From Psychromonas sp. (GTDB lineage Bacteria > Pseudomonadota > Gammaproteobacteria > Enterobacterales > Psychromonadaceae), in NCBI GenBank assembly GCA_023145575.1, contig JAGLDN010000108.1, positions 1 through 21,082 of the forward strand: a stretch of DNA of 21,082 nt, given 5' to 3'. Below, piece by piece: positions 1-6,464 of this stretch. Under the pieces are notes generated by a model. The model was not told the DNA's origin, searched no databases, and worked only from the letters and a program-made list of their open reading frames with translations. The first letter of the stretch is position 1, and the number at the start of each line of letters is the position of its first letter. A program made the translations under genes and the position numbers.

Positions 1-49
1 AAGTTAATTGTCGCCTAATAATTGAACACTATAAAAAATAATCTAATAG

Positions 50-326
50 CTATTATTACGCCTTTCAATTAGCTCAGTGATGTTTGGATCTAATGGCTGA
101 CAGGATCCGAAGATTTAGGCATTTAAAGTTAAACTGGCTTTGGCGATACCACTCTTTCGAGCATGGAATACCGACACATGACACTATTGCTCGTGTTATG
201 TGTCGTATAAAAACGAATGAGATTGAATCTTTAATTAAAGTAACTGGCTGTGATGTCATGGGTATAGACAAGATGGATCTCGAAGACGAAAAGAGCAATG
301 GCAATGGCAATGGCAATGCCAATTAA
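50..326 (+). pseudogene. ISAs1-family transposase remnant (N-terminal part)
   Basis: The frame read from a TTG at position 84 contains a block ending in FEHGIPTHDTIARVMCRI, which is the hallmark N-terminal region of ISAs1-type DDE transposases (a phrase of the type 'FEnGIPsHDTiaRV'). Upstream, in another frame at 74-97, SVMFGSNG resembles the family's '..AVMCGxxGW' stretch, followed by a TGA at 98-100, so a stop and a frameshift separate the two pieces. Further on, VTGCDVMGIDK corresponds to the family's 'vIAIDGKT' region but about ten residues between the two blocks are missing, and the frame ends at 324-326. No catalytic domain follows. I see a decayed fragment, not a gene. The family assignment is from remembered motifs. 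Confidence 0.75.
295..318. repeat. Hexanucleotide tandem repeat (GCAATG)x4
   Basis: Four perfect head-to-tail copies of GCAATG occupy 295-318 at the 3' end of the ISAs1 relic. In the relic's reading frame they encode alternating Asn-Gly. The array probably expanded after the transposase lost function; no role is proposed. Confidence 0.8.
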
Positions 327-665
327 TTTTCAACATCATTCCAAAATGTCAATGGCATTATTCAAACAAAATGAAACCTAAAAGACAAGTATGGCAGGTA
401 AAAAAGATGACAGGCTTAAATGACGATTAGCGTTAAACCCTTTTGGAATTGACGATTAAAATGCACTAGCTGTGTCATTCAAACGTATAAATAAGTTAAT
501 GTTAATTGAGGTCTAACGTTATTATAATATTTGATAAAGTAACATAGGTATATACCCTGCATTTAAAAAAAGTGAATATTATCAGTGAAAGTGTATTATT
601 AAATTGAAATTTAAAGCAAGAAAATGTTTCTATTGAATGAGAAAAACTATAAATAAAAGTCTGTG
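327..665. other. Gene-free spacer, ISAs1 relic to tRNA-Leu
   Basis: No convincing reading frame is present in about 340 AT-rich bases. The only recognisable content is the repeat at 424-463, which also occurs at 16802-16840. No hairpin with a T-run is evident just after the tRNA 3' end (below position 666), although short T-runs occur there on the minus strand. Confidence 0.6.
424..463 (-). repeat. Probable insertion-sequence end, copy 1
   Basis: Read on the minus strand, this 40-base block matches the plus-strand block at 16802-16840 at roughly 33 positions with one gap. Both share ATTTTAATCG, ATTCCAAAA and CGCTAAT in the same order. The second copy lies about 65 bases upstream of a dead IS4-type transposase start, so the shared block is probably that element's terminal region. 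Here it is orphaned, with no transposase beside it. The match is seen directly; its identity as an IS end is inferred. Confidence 0.55.
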
Positions 666-750
666 TGGTACGGGATGCGAGACTTGAACTCGCACACCTT
701 TCGGCAGAAGATTTTGAATCTTCCGTGTCTACCGATTCCACCAATCCCGC
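666..750 (-). tRNA. tRNA-Leu (anticodon CAA)
   Basis: The minus strand folds as an 85-nt class II tRNA. The acceptor is GCGGGAT with ATCCCGT (one G-U closing pair), followed by discriminator A and an encoded CCA at 668-666. The D arm contains AATCGGTAGA. The anticodon stem GAAGA/TCTTC holds the loop TTCAAAA, so the anticodon is CAA and reads UUG codons. A short variable arm (GCC-GAAA-GGT) and a T arm GCGAG-TTCAAGT-CTCGC follow. Every arm pairs, so the gene looks functional. A damaged tandem relative lies upstream on the same strand at 918-973. Confidence 0.96.
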
Positions 751-917
751 ATACTACACAAACCATACAGATTAAAAGAGCTGCATAAACAGACTCACCA
801 ATGCTGCATAGCACTTAATAAGCAAGCTACCAATTCGAAATATTAGATTATTATATCACTCAATAACGATAAATAAACTGTATAATAGAAAACAAACACT
901 CAAAAAACAAGAAGCTT

Positions 918-973
918 TCCTTTAAGACTCGAAAAATTTTGGATCTAGTGTATCTACCAATTTCACCTTAAGG
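918..973 (-). pseudogene. Collapsed tRNA-Leu pseudogene
   Basis: The minus strand reads CCTTAAG, then GTGAAATTGGTAGATAC (a leucine-type D arm), then CTAGATCCAAAA. The last piece is the 5' half of an anticodon arm with apparent anticodon CAA. The 3' half of the anticodon stem, the whole variable arm and the 5' half of the T stem are absent: after a few Ts the sequence resumes at TTCGAGT, a T loop, and ends CTTAAAGG, roughly complementary to the 5' acceptor. It has the same strand and isoacceptor type as the intact tRNA 168 bases away, which suggests an old tandem pair in which one copy suffered an internal deletion of about 25-30 nt. Confidence 0.7.
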
Positions 974-1185
974 ACAATCACTATTTTTTACCACCGTGTT
1001 TTATACTAAGCAGAATATTTAAAATAAGTTATTTTTGCGATGTAGGGTTTTTAAATGGAACAACTATCGTTCTGTTTAATAGCTTGCGTTCATACATCGT
1101 TTGCCTTGTAGGCGCTTCATCTTGATGATCACATGTGCATATTATACCGAGCTTCGCCCTTCGTTCAAGTTGTTTGATGCTTTTC

Positions 1186-1216
1186 TTGATTGTTTGTGTA
1201 TAATTTCTGCTATACT
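1186..1216 (+). promoter_or_regulatory. Candidate sigma-70 promoter for the RDD gene
   Basis: TTGATT at 1186-1191 and TATACT at 1211-1216 are separated by 19 bases. A perfect TATAAT at 1199-1204 lies between them, with TTGATG at 1174-1179 upstream, also 19 bases away. Either pair is a suboptimally spaced promoter 60-75 bases before the start codon. The boxes are visible; activity is inferred. Confidence 0.35.
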
Positions 1217-1276
1217 GCAGACCTTAATTAACTCGTTTACCTGAGTTCAGTTTAGTTTGATTATAAAAGGTGCATG

Positions 1277-1843
1277 ATGTCAAAAAAAAACATAAGAAAA
1301 AAAGTACAAGTTAGTTTACAGGAACAATATCAAGATTGCCCTCGTGCCTATTTTTTTAGGCGTTTATGCGCTTATGTTTATGATGCGATGGTACTGATTG
1401 CCTTATTAATGCTTGCCACGGTTATCGCATTAGGTGCTGTAGTTATTGCACAGAAAAAAGGGGTTCTTGATTTATCGGCTTATCGAGATACGGCTGATTA
1501 TTTATCTAAAAATAGTATATTTATTATTTATCTTGCATTTATTATTGCTGGTTTTTTTAGTTATTTTTGGACGAAAGCAGGGCAAACCATAGGCATGAAA
1601 GCGTGGCGATTACGTGTTCAAAACAGTGATGGGAGTAATATAAGTATCATGCAGTCTCTGATCCGTTTAGGTACTTCTGCTTTTGGCTTAGGTAACTTTT
1701 TAGTCTTTCTTCAAGGTCGTAATGCGTTTCAAGACTTATGGGCAGAATGTGAAGTTGTGGTATTAAGCAAGGCGCTAAATAATCGGAAAGGATCTAAGGG
1801 AATGTGCTGTATAGATGAAGACAAAAGCACCGATAAAGACTAA
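1277..1843 (+). CDS. RDD-family inner-membrane protein
   Basis: This is a small membrane protein of 188 residues. After a charged N-terminus it has the RDD signature FFRRLCAYVYDAM, which supplies the family's conserved Arg and Asp at the start of the first membrane helix. A second hydrophobic segment near residues 80-95 leads into YFWTKAGQTIGMKAWRLRV, the strongest conserved RDD block, and the third conserved region ends in FQDLWAE. RDD proteins are poorly characterised; some are linked to ion transport, and no substrate can be assigned here. AAAGG at 1266-1270 sits three bases before the ATG at 1274 and six before the ATG at 1277, so the second start is preferred by one residue pair. The gene converges on lptG, a neighbourhood I recall from related marine gammaproteobacteria. 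Confidence 0.88.
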   Translation: MSKKNIRKKVQVSLQEQYQDCPRAYFFRRLCAYVYDAMVLIALLMLATVIALGAVVIAQKKGVLDLSAYRDTADYLSKNSIFIIYLAFIIAGFFSYFWTKAGQTIGMKAWRLRVQNSDGSNISIMQSLIRLGTSAFGLGNFLVFLQGRNAFQDLWAECEVVVLSKALNNRKGSKGMCCIDEDKSTDKD

Positions 1844-1888
1844 TACCAGTAGATTTAAGTTACTTCAAATTACATCATCTGTATGGTA
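1844..1888. repeat. Imperfect palindrome between convergent genes
   Basis: TACCAGTAGAT at 1844-1854 pairs imperfectly with ATCTGTATGGTA at 1877-1888, making a long weak hairpin in the 63-bp gap between the RDD and lptG stop codons. It has no clear T-run. It could be a REP-like repeat or a weak bidirectional terminator. Confidence 0.4.
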
Positions 1889-1906
1889 AAATGGGCATTA
1901 TTGTTA

Positions 1907-2977
1907 TCAACTTTGTCTATTTAGTAAATAAATGGCAACTATTAGCACTAATATGCTTGGCAATATTGCCCCTAATATTGGTGGCAAGTGAAAAACAAGA
2001 CTAAAGGGGCCAAATAACTTTCCTGATACATGAAATGTAAATCCACTTGCGATCCCCAAAATAAGACGACTCCCCATTGATACCGTGCGTAAGCCACCAA
2101 AAATAAATGATATAGATAATAGCATCATGACAACAACAGTGAACGGAAAGAAGCATTTACGCCAAAAAGTGATCCAGTAACGGCTGGCATCTTGATTGTT
2201 ATGTTCCAAATATTTTACATAGCTATAAATATTTCGGATCGACATTTTTTCAGGCGCGGTTAAAATAACCTGTAATTTAGAGGGGGTTAGGGGTGTTTTC
2301 CAATCATATTCATCTTGATTCATCACTTGTGTTTTATTACCTAAAAATAACGTTTGACGGGTACGGGTAAGTGCCCAGTAATTGCCTTTAAAAAACCCTT
2401 CTCTCGCAAACAGTGAAGATTTAAGTTTCATTTTGTCATCGAATAAATACATGCGTATGTTAAATAATTTGGCATTACTATTGATTCGTTCAATACTAAC
2501 AAAATTATTACCATCTTTAACCCATAAGCCATAATGATTACTAACGCTTGCCTCGCCATAACGTGCTTCATCACGAAATGAATAAGCTTTTTTATCGGCA
2601 ATGGGTGCGATAAATTCTGCTATAAACATCACTGCAAGTATCATTGGGATAGCCGTTTTTAATACAGACATTGCAATTCTTAATTTAGACATGCCTGATA
2701 CCTGCATTACGAGCAATTCACTACTGCTTGCAAGGCGACCAAGCCCGAGTAGTACACCAATGAGTGCTGCCATTGGAAAAAAAATAGGTAATTCAAATAT
2801 CATTTTTAATATAACAAAGTACAGCGCATCAATAGCACTATAATTACCTTCACCGATATTTCCCATTTGTTCTACAAATTTAATGATGGCACTAAGCCCC
2901 ATCAAGACCAACAAGCTTAAAAAGGTAGAATAAAAAATAACTTTTCCAATATAGCGATCTAAAATCCCCATTATCAT
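1907..2977 (-). CDS. lptG: LptG, permease of the LPS export ABC transporter
   Basis: LptG pairs with LptF in the inner membrane. With the LptB ATPase it extracts lipopolysaccharide and pushes it to the LptC-LptA bridge. The 356-residue length fits the family (about 360). The N-terminus GILDRYIGKVIFYSTF and the block GVLLGLGRLASSSELLVMQVSGMS (a coupling-helix region) are typical. Hydrophobic helices lie near residues 14-35, 55-80 and 100-125, followed by a periplasmic domain of about 140 residues and three C-terminal helices. The start overlaps the lptF stop by four bases (ATGA), so translation is probably coupled; an ATG two codons downstream is an alternative start. lptB, lptC and lptA are not in the window. 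Confidence 0.96.
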   Translation of the reverse strand: MIMGILDRYIGKVIFYSTFLSLLVLMGLSAIIKFVEQMGNIGEGNYSAIDALYFVILKMIFELPIFFPMAALIGVLLGLGRLASSSELLVMQVSGMSKLRIAMSVLKTAIPMILAVMFIAEFIAPIADKKAYSFRDEARYGEASVSNHYGLWVKDGNNFVSIERINSNAKLFNIRMYLFDDKMKLKSSLFAREGFFKGNYWALTRTRQTLFLGNKTQVMNQDEYDWKTPLTPSKLQVILTAPEKMSIRNIYSYVKYLEHNNQDASRYWITFWRKCFFPFTVVVMMLLSISFIFGGLRTVSMGSRLILGIASGFTFHVSGKLFGPFSLVFHLPPILGAILPSILVLIVAIYLLNRQS

Positions 2978-4068
2978 TTAGTTTCGTTTTCCTTGATCTT
3001 TAACTTACGTGTAAATGTTCCTATTGATTTCAAATGCAACAAGTAACCAATTCCCCAAAATATAATTTGCACCGGCCAAATAGTTAAAATTGGCATGTAA
3101 CCATCTTCTATGAAGCTTTTAGAGGTGCTGAGTAATAAAAAGTAGGTTAGATACAAAAGCAAGGCATAAAATAATTTAGAATAACGACCTTCTCTTGGAT
3201 TGACTATTGCCATGGGCACGGCAACAAAAGTTAAAAAGAAAATAGATAAAGGGATTGCGATCCTCCATTGTAATTCAGCTATATATTTCGGGTCATTGCC
3301 CCCTAATAATGCAAGGGTTGGTAAAGCTTCAGCACGCCGTTTTTTGTTTTCCACTTCACGATTGGCGATATGTACCTCATAACGTTCAAATTGTGCAACA
3401 TTATATTTATGTTGACCTACAATACCTTCATAACGTTGACCATTGTTCAACGTCAACCAAGTACCGTCTTTTCGGCTTTCAGCATTTCCTGATAAGGCAG
3501 TTAACACAAAAGGTGCTTTGTCTTTGGCTGTTGGCCAGTATGCAGCAAATATTTTTGTGAAATTTTTGTTTCTTTCATATTTTTCGACGTAGATAACGCT
3601 ACCGTTGTGGGCTACGCTATGAAAACGGCCTTCAATTAAGGTTGCCATCCCTGCGTCAGATTGGGCTCGTTGAATTACACTAATTATTTTATTTTCTGCG
3701 GTAGGGACAAGGTATAAACTGTTAAATGTAGCAAAGGCGAAAGTGAAAAAAGACAAAACCAATGTCGCATTTAAGACTTTAGTTGGACTATATCCGCACG
3801 ATATCATCGCAACCATTTCACTTTCACCATGTAAACGCCCATGTGCAAATAAAATGGCTAAATAAAAGCTAATTGGCAATATTAGCGTACTGAGCACAGG
3901 AAGGTTTAAAAAAAGTAAAATGGCAGCAATATCTGGCGAAATAGCTCCAGTTACTGCTTTTTCTAGGATCACTATAAATTTTTGGCTTACGAATATAAGT
4001 ACTAAGACAAAGAGTATACCCGCTTGACTTTTAAATGTTTCAAGCATTAAGTAACGACGAAGTATCAC
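2974..4068 (-). CDS. lptF: LptF, permease of the LPS export ABC transporter
   Basis: LptF is the partner of LptG in the LptB2FG exporter. The protein has 364 residues (E. coli LptF is about 366) and begins MILRRYLMLETFKSQAGILF, close to the E. coli N-terminus. It has the coupling-helix region HGRLHGESEMVAMISCGYS, a central periplasmic domain with GTWLTLNNGQRYEG, and the C-terminal membrane block beginning ELQWRIAIPLS with VPMAIVNPREGR. The start is GTG at 4068-4066, preceded by GGAG five to six bases upstream; this start gives the expected N-terminus. The gene is transcribed divergently from pepA and translationally coupled to lptG. Confidence 0.96.
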   Translation of the reverse strand: MILRRYLMLETFKSQAGILFVLVLIFVSQKFIVILEKAVTGAISPDIAAILLFLNLPVLSTLILPISFYLAILFAHGRLHGESEMVAMISCGYSPTKVLNATLVLSFFTFAFATFNSLYLVPTAENKIISVIQRAQSDAGMATLIEGRFHSVAHNGSVIYVEKYERNKNFTKIFAAYWPTAKDKAPFVLTALSGNAESRKDGTWLTLNNGQRYEGIVGQHKYNVAQFERYEVHIANREVENKKRRAEALPTLALLGGNDPKYIAELQWRIAIPLSIFFLTFVAVPMAIVNPREGRYSKLFYALLLYLTYFLLLSTSKSFIEDGYMPILTIWPVQIIFWGIGYLLHLKSIGTFTRKLKIKENETK

Positions 4069-4276
4069 TTAATTCTCCAATGTGAAATAAGCTATGTAAT
4101 TAAACATTTAATTACGCTAAAATTAATACCTTGTATAGCATCAGCACATTTAGTTTTCTTCGTGCATCTAAGCTATGAAATATTATTATACATTTTATAT
4201 AAAAGTGAGGATAATTAAATGCAAATTTTTAAACAATAACACAATTGGTCATGGAACATGAAAATATATTTTCACT

Positions 4277-4300
4277 GCCTATAAGATAACATTTATAGGC
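4277..4300 (+). promoter_or_regulatory. Leader hairpin just before the pepA ribosome binding site
   Basis: GCCTATAA (4277-4284) and TTATAGGC (4293-4300) form a perfect 8-bp stem with an 8-base loop. It ends two bases before AAGGAGC, the pepA Shine-Dalgarno sequence, so stem formation sits directly against the ribosome landing site. There is no T-run, so it is not an intrinsic terminator. It could tune translation, or be a DNA site in this 244-bp divergent lptF/pepA control region. Function is inferred. Confidence 0.5.
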
Positions 4301-4312
4301 TTAAGGAGCATT

Positions 4313-5821
4313 ATGGAATTTTTAGTCAAAAATGTCAGTCCAGAAAAACAACGTACCGCTTGTGTCGTAATCGGCGTATTTGAGTCTCGTCGTTTGTCAA
4401 GTGCAGGCGAGGACCTCAATAAACTTAGTGAGGGCTATTTAGATGCATTACTGCGCAAAGGAGATATTGAAGGAAAAATTGGTCAAGTGCTACTTTTACA
4501 TCATGTTCCTAATATATTAAGTGAGCGTATTTTGTTAGTTGGTTGTGGGAAAGAACGAGAGCTCACCGAAAAACACTATAAGCAAATTATTAGAAAAACA
4601 GTTTTAACGCTCAACGATACAGGTGCGCGTGAAGCCATTTGCTTTCTTTCGGAATTACATGTTAATGCGCGAGATAGTTATTGGGCAGTGCGACAAGCAA
4701 TTGAAACGGCGCATGACCTTAACTATCGCTTTGATCAATTTAAAACACATAAAAAGAATACTCGTCGCCCACTGCGCAAACTTACTTTTAATGTTTCTAT
4801 GCGAAAAGATTTACAACAGGCAGAGCTCGCATTAAGGCACGCAAATGCGGTATCATCAGGTGTGAGCATATGTAAAGATTTGGCTAACATGCCGCCGAAT
4901 GTATGTACACCACGTTATCTCGCAAAGCAAGCACAAGCACTTACGATGCGTTTTGACAAAATAACAACCGAAATACTCGATATTGCTCAAATGAGCGAAC
5001 TTAAAATGAACAGTTATTTAGCTGTTGCACAAGGTTCCGTAAACCCTGCGTATATGTCAGTGATCCACTATAATGGGGGTACAAGTGATCAAAAACCTGT
5101 CGTATTGGTCGGTAAAGGTTTAACATTTGATTCAGGCGGTATTTCATTAAAAAAACCAGCTGCTATGGATGAAATGAAATATGACATGGCTGGCGCCGCA
5201 AGCGTATTTGGCACCCTGCAAGCAGTTGCAGAATTAGACTTAGCGATAAATGTCATTGGTATTTTAGCCGCCGCAGAAAATATGCCAAGCAGTAAAGCAT
5301 ATCGTCCGGGTGATATTTTAACAACCATGTCAGGTCAAACTGTAGAGGTGTTAAATACCGATGCGGAAGGTCGTTTAGTTTTGTGTGATGCGCTTACTTA
5401 TGCGGAGCGTTTTACACCGGAATGTGTAATTGATATTGCAACACTCACAGGTGCGTGTATTAGCGCATTAGGACATGAAATCAGTGCGTTAGTCTCTCCT
5501 CACAAAGGTATTACGCATGAATTACTTGTGGCATCTAATCAATCAAGTGATAAGGCATGGCAGTTACCAATGGATGACAAATACCAAGATCTGCTCAAAA
5601 GTCCTTTTGCTGATATGGCAAATGTTGGTGGTCCTTCCGCAGGAACAATTACCGCGGCATGTTTCCTTTCACGTTTTACCAAAGCATATATTTGGGCGCA
5701 TCTAGATATTGCAGGTACTGCTTGGGTAAGTGGTAAAAACAAAGGGGCAACTGGTCGGCCGGTGTCACTGTTAACGCAATTTATTATCAATAAAACCTTG
5801 GACAAAAAAAACGATTCATAA
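4313..5821 (+). CDS. pepA: Cytosol aminopeptidase PepA (leucyl aminopeptidase, M17)
   Basis: This is a hexameric two-metal aminopeptidase of the cytosol that removes N-terminal residues from peptides. In E. coli the same protein is a DNA-binding accessory factor for XerCD recombination at cer and a regulator of carAB. The protein has 502 residues (E. coli 503) and begins MEFLVKNVSPEKQRTACVV, nearly matching E. coli. The N-terminal regulatory domain covers about 1-165 and the catalytic domain follows. GKGLTFDSGG provides K268 and D273, and NTDAEGRL provides D350, E352 and R354, consistent with metal-binding and catalytic positions of the family. The start is supported by AAGGAGC. It is preceded by an unusual hairpin and followed, after 168 bases, by holC. 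Confidence 0.97.
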   Translation: MEFLVKNVSPEKQRTACVVIGVFESRRLSSAGEDLNKLSEGYLDALLRKGDIEGKIGQVLLLHHVPNILSERILLVGCGKERELTEKHYKQIIRKTVLTLNDTGAREAICFLSELHVNARDSYWAVRQAIETAHDLNYRFDQFKTHKKNTRRPLRKLTFNVSMRKDLQQAELALRHANAVSSGVSICKDLANMPPNVCTPRYLAKQAQALTMRFDKITTEILDIAQMSELKMNSYLAVAQGSVNPAYMSVIHYNGGTSDQKPVVLVGKGLTFDSGGISLKKPAAMDEMKYDMAGAASVFGTLQAVAELDLAINVIGILAAAENMPSSKAYRPGDILTTMSGQTVEVLNTDAEGRLVLCDALTYAERFTPECVIDIATLTGACISALGHEISALVSPHKGITHELLVASNQSSDKAWQLPMDDKYQDLLKSPFADMANVGGPSAGTITAACFLSRFTKAYIWAHLDIAGTAWVSGKNKGATGRPVSLLTQFIINKTLDKKNDS

Positions 5822-5824
5822 AGG

Positions 5825-5984
5825 TATATGCCGATGTGACATAAAGCCCTACCGCGCAAGGCAAATTGCACTAATCTACGTCGATATAAAATTTCGATTT
5901 AGAATGACTAGGCTTTAATTTTAAGCCTAGTCACTTGTTAAAATTTTCCTTGCTGATTTTTCACCTTTACGTTACATGGGTATA
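5825..5984. mobile_element. MITE-like element with terminal inverted repeats
   Basis: The 160-bp pepA-holC spacer begins TATATGCCGATGTGACATAAAG and ends CTTTACGTTACATGGGTATA. The reverse complement of the end matches the beginning over about 20 bases, with TATA outermost. Complementarity continues inward: GCGCAAGGCAAATT on the left corresponds to CAGCAAGGAAAATT on the reverse-complemented right. A strong 11-bp hairpin sits near the middle, so the whole unit is an extended imperfect palindrome. Related ends occur at 11744, 12141, 12293, 17931 and 20629. It encodes no protein. The repeats are seen directly; mobility is inferred. Confidence 0.6.
5905..5933 (+). terminator. Strong hairpin after pepA, possible terminator
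   Basis: TGACTAGGCTT at 5905-5915 pairs perfectly with AAGCCTAGTCA at 5923-5933 across a 7-base loop, giving an 11-bp stem. Only a weak T-rich stretch (CTTGTTAAAATTTT) follows, so termination may be partial. It lies inside the inverted-repeat element and may be part of that element's structure rather than a native pepA terminator. Confidence 0.5.
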
Positions 5985-5989
5985 GTGAG

Positions 5990-6460
5990 ATGAGCAACGC
6001 CAACTTTTATATTATTGATGAAAAAATGCACGGTGAGTGTCACAGTATGCCTGCTCATTTTGTACAGGCTTGTTCTATAGCAAGTTTTTATTATTCACAC
6101 AATCAAAAAGTATTTATTTATACCGATGATCAGCAAGACGCGTTTAACATTGATGAATACCTTTGGCAGTTTGATGGGGACAGTTTTATTCCTCACAACC
6201 TACTTGGGGAGGGCCCAAGTTATGGCTCTCCTGTAGAAATAAGTTGGCAAGCACCAACACATTATTGTTCAGTTTTAATTAATTTAAGTTTGCAAGCCCC
6301 AAAATTTTCAAATCATTTTCAACAAGTTATTGATTTTGTTCCATTTGATGAGCAATTGAAAATTCAAGCAAGACAACGCTACACCACCTATAAAAAACTA
6401 GGACATATTCTTTCAACCACTAATGTTGAAATAAAACATTCAACTCACAAAGTAGATTAA
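5990..6460 (+). CDS. holC: DNA polymerase III chi subunit
   Basis: HolC (chi) joins HolD in the clamp-loader complex and binds single-stranded DNA-binding protein at the replication fork. The protein has 156 residues (E. coli 147). It opens NANFYIIDE, matching the E. coli start, and carries SFIPHNLLGEGP and GSPVEISW, then VIDFVPFDEQLKIQARQRYTTYKKLG, which closely resembles the E. coli C-terminal half. A tail of about ten extra residues is present. The ribosome binding site is poor (GTGAG immediately before ATG) because the inverted-repeat element ends five bases upstream. The stop is four bases before valS, so the two are likely cotranscribed, an arrangement also found in E. coli (pepA-holC-valS). 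Confidence 0.95.
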   Translation: MSNANFYIIDEKMHGECHSMPAHFVQACSIASFYYSHNQKVFIYTDDQQDAFNIDEYLWQFDGDSFIPHNLLGEGPSYGSPVEISWQAPTHYCSVLINLSLQAPKFSNHFQQVIDFVPFDEQLKIQARQRYTTYKKLGHILSTTNVEIKHSTHKVD

Positions 6461-6464
6461 TACG

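Larger units (their letters stand above)
751..1273. other. Gene-free spacer, tRNA-Leu to RDD gene
   Basis: About 520 bases hold no believable protein gene. The span contains the collapsed tRNA-Leu relic at 918-973. A TATAAT at 850-855 (minus strand) could be a -10 box for the intact tRNA, though the matching -35 is poor. The leader of the RDD gene lies at the right end. Confidence 0.5.

Noticed and set aside
74..322. Minus-strand 82-codon frame at the left edge
   Set aside because: It is the antisense shadow of the ISAs1 relic and has a low-complexity start created by the GCAATG repeat.
502..744. Minus-strand 80-codon frame covering the tRNA-Leu
   Set aside because: It runs through a tRNA that folds completely; the frame is incidental.
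5539..5871. Minus-strand 110-codon frame overlapping the end of pepA
   Set aside because: It is antisense to the conserved PepA C-terminus and has no ribosome site or family resemblance.
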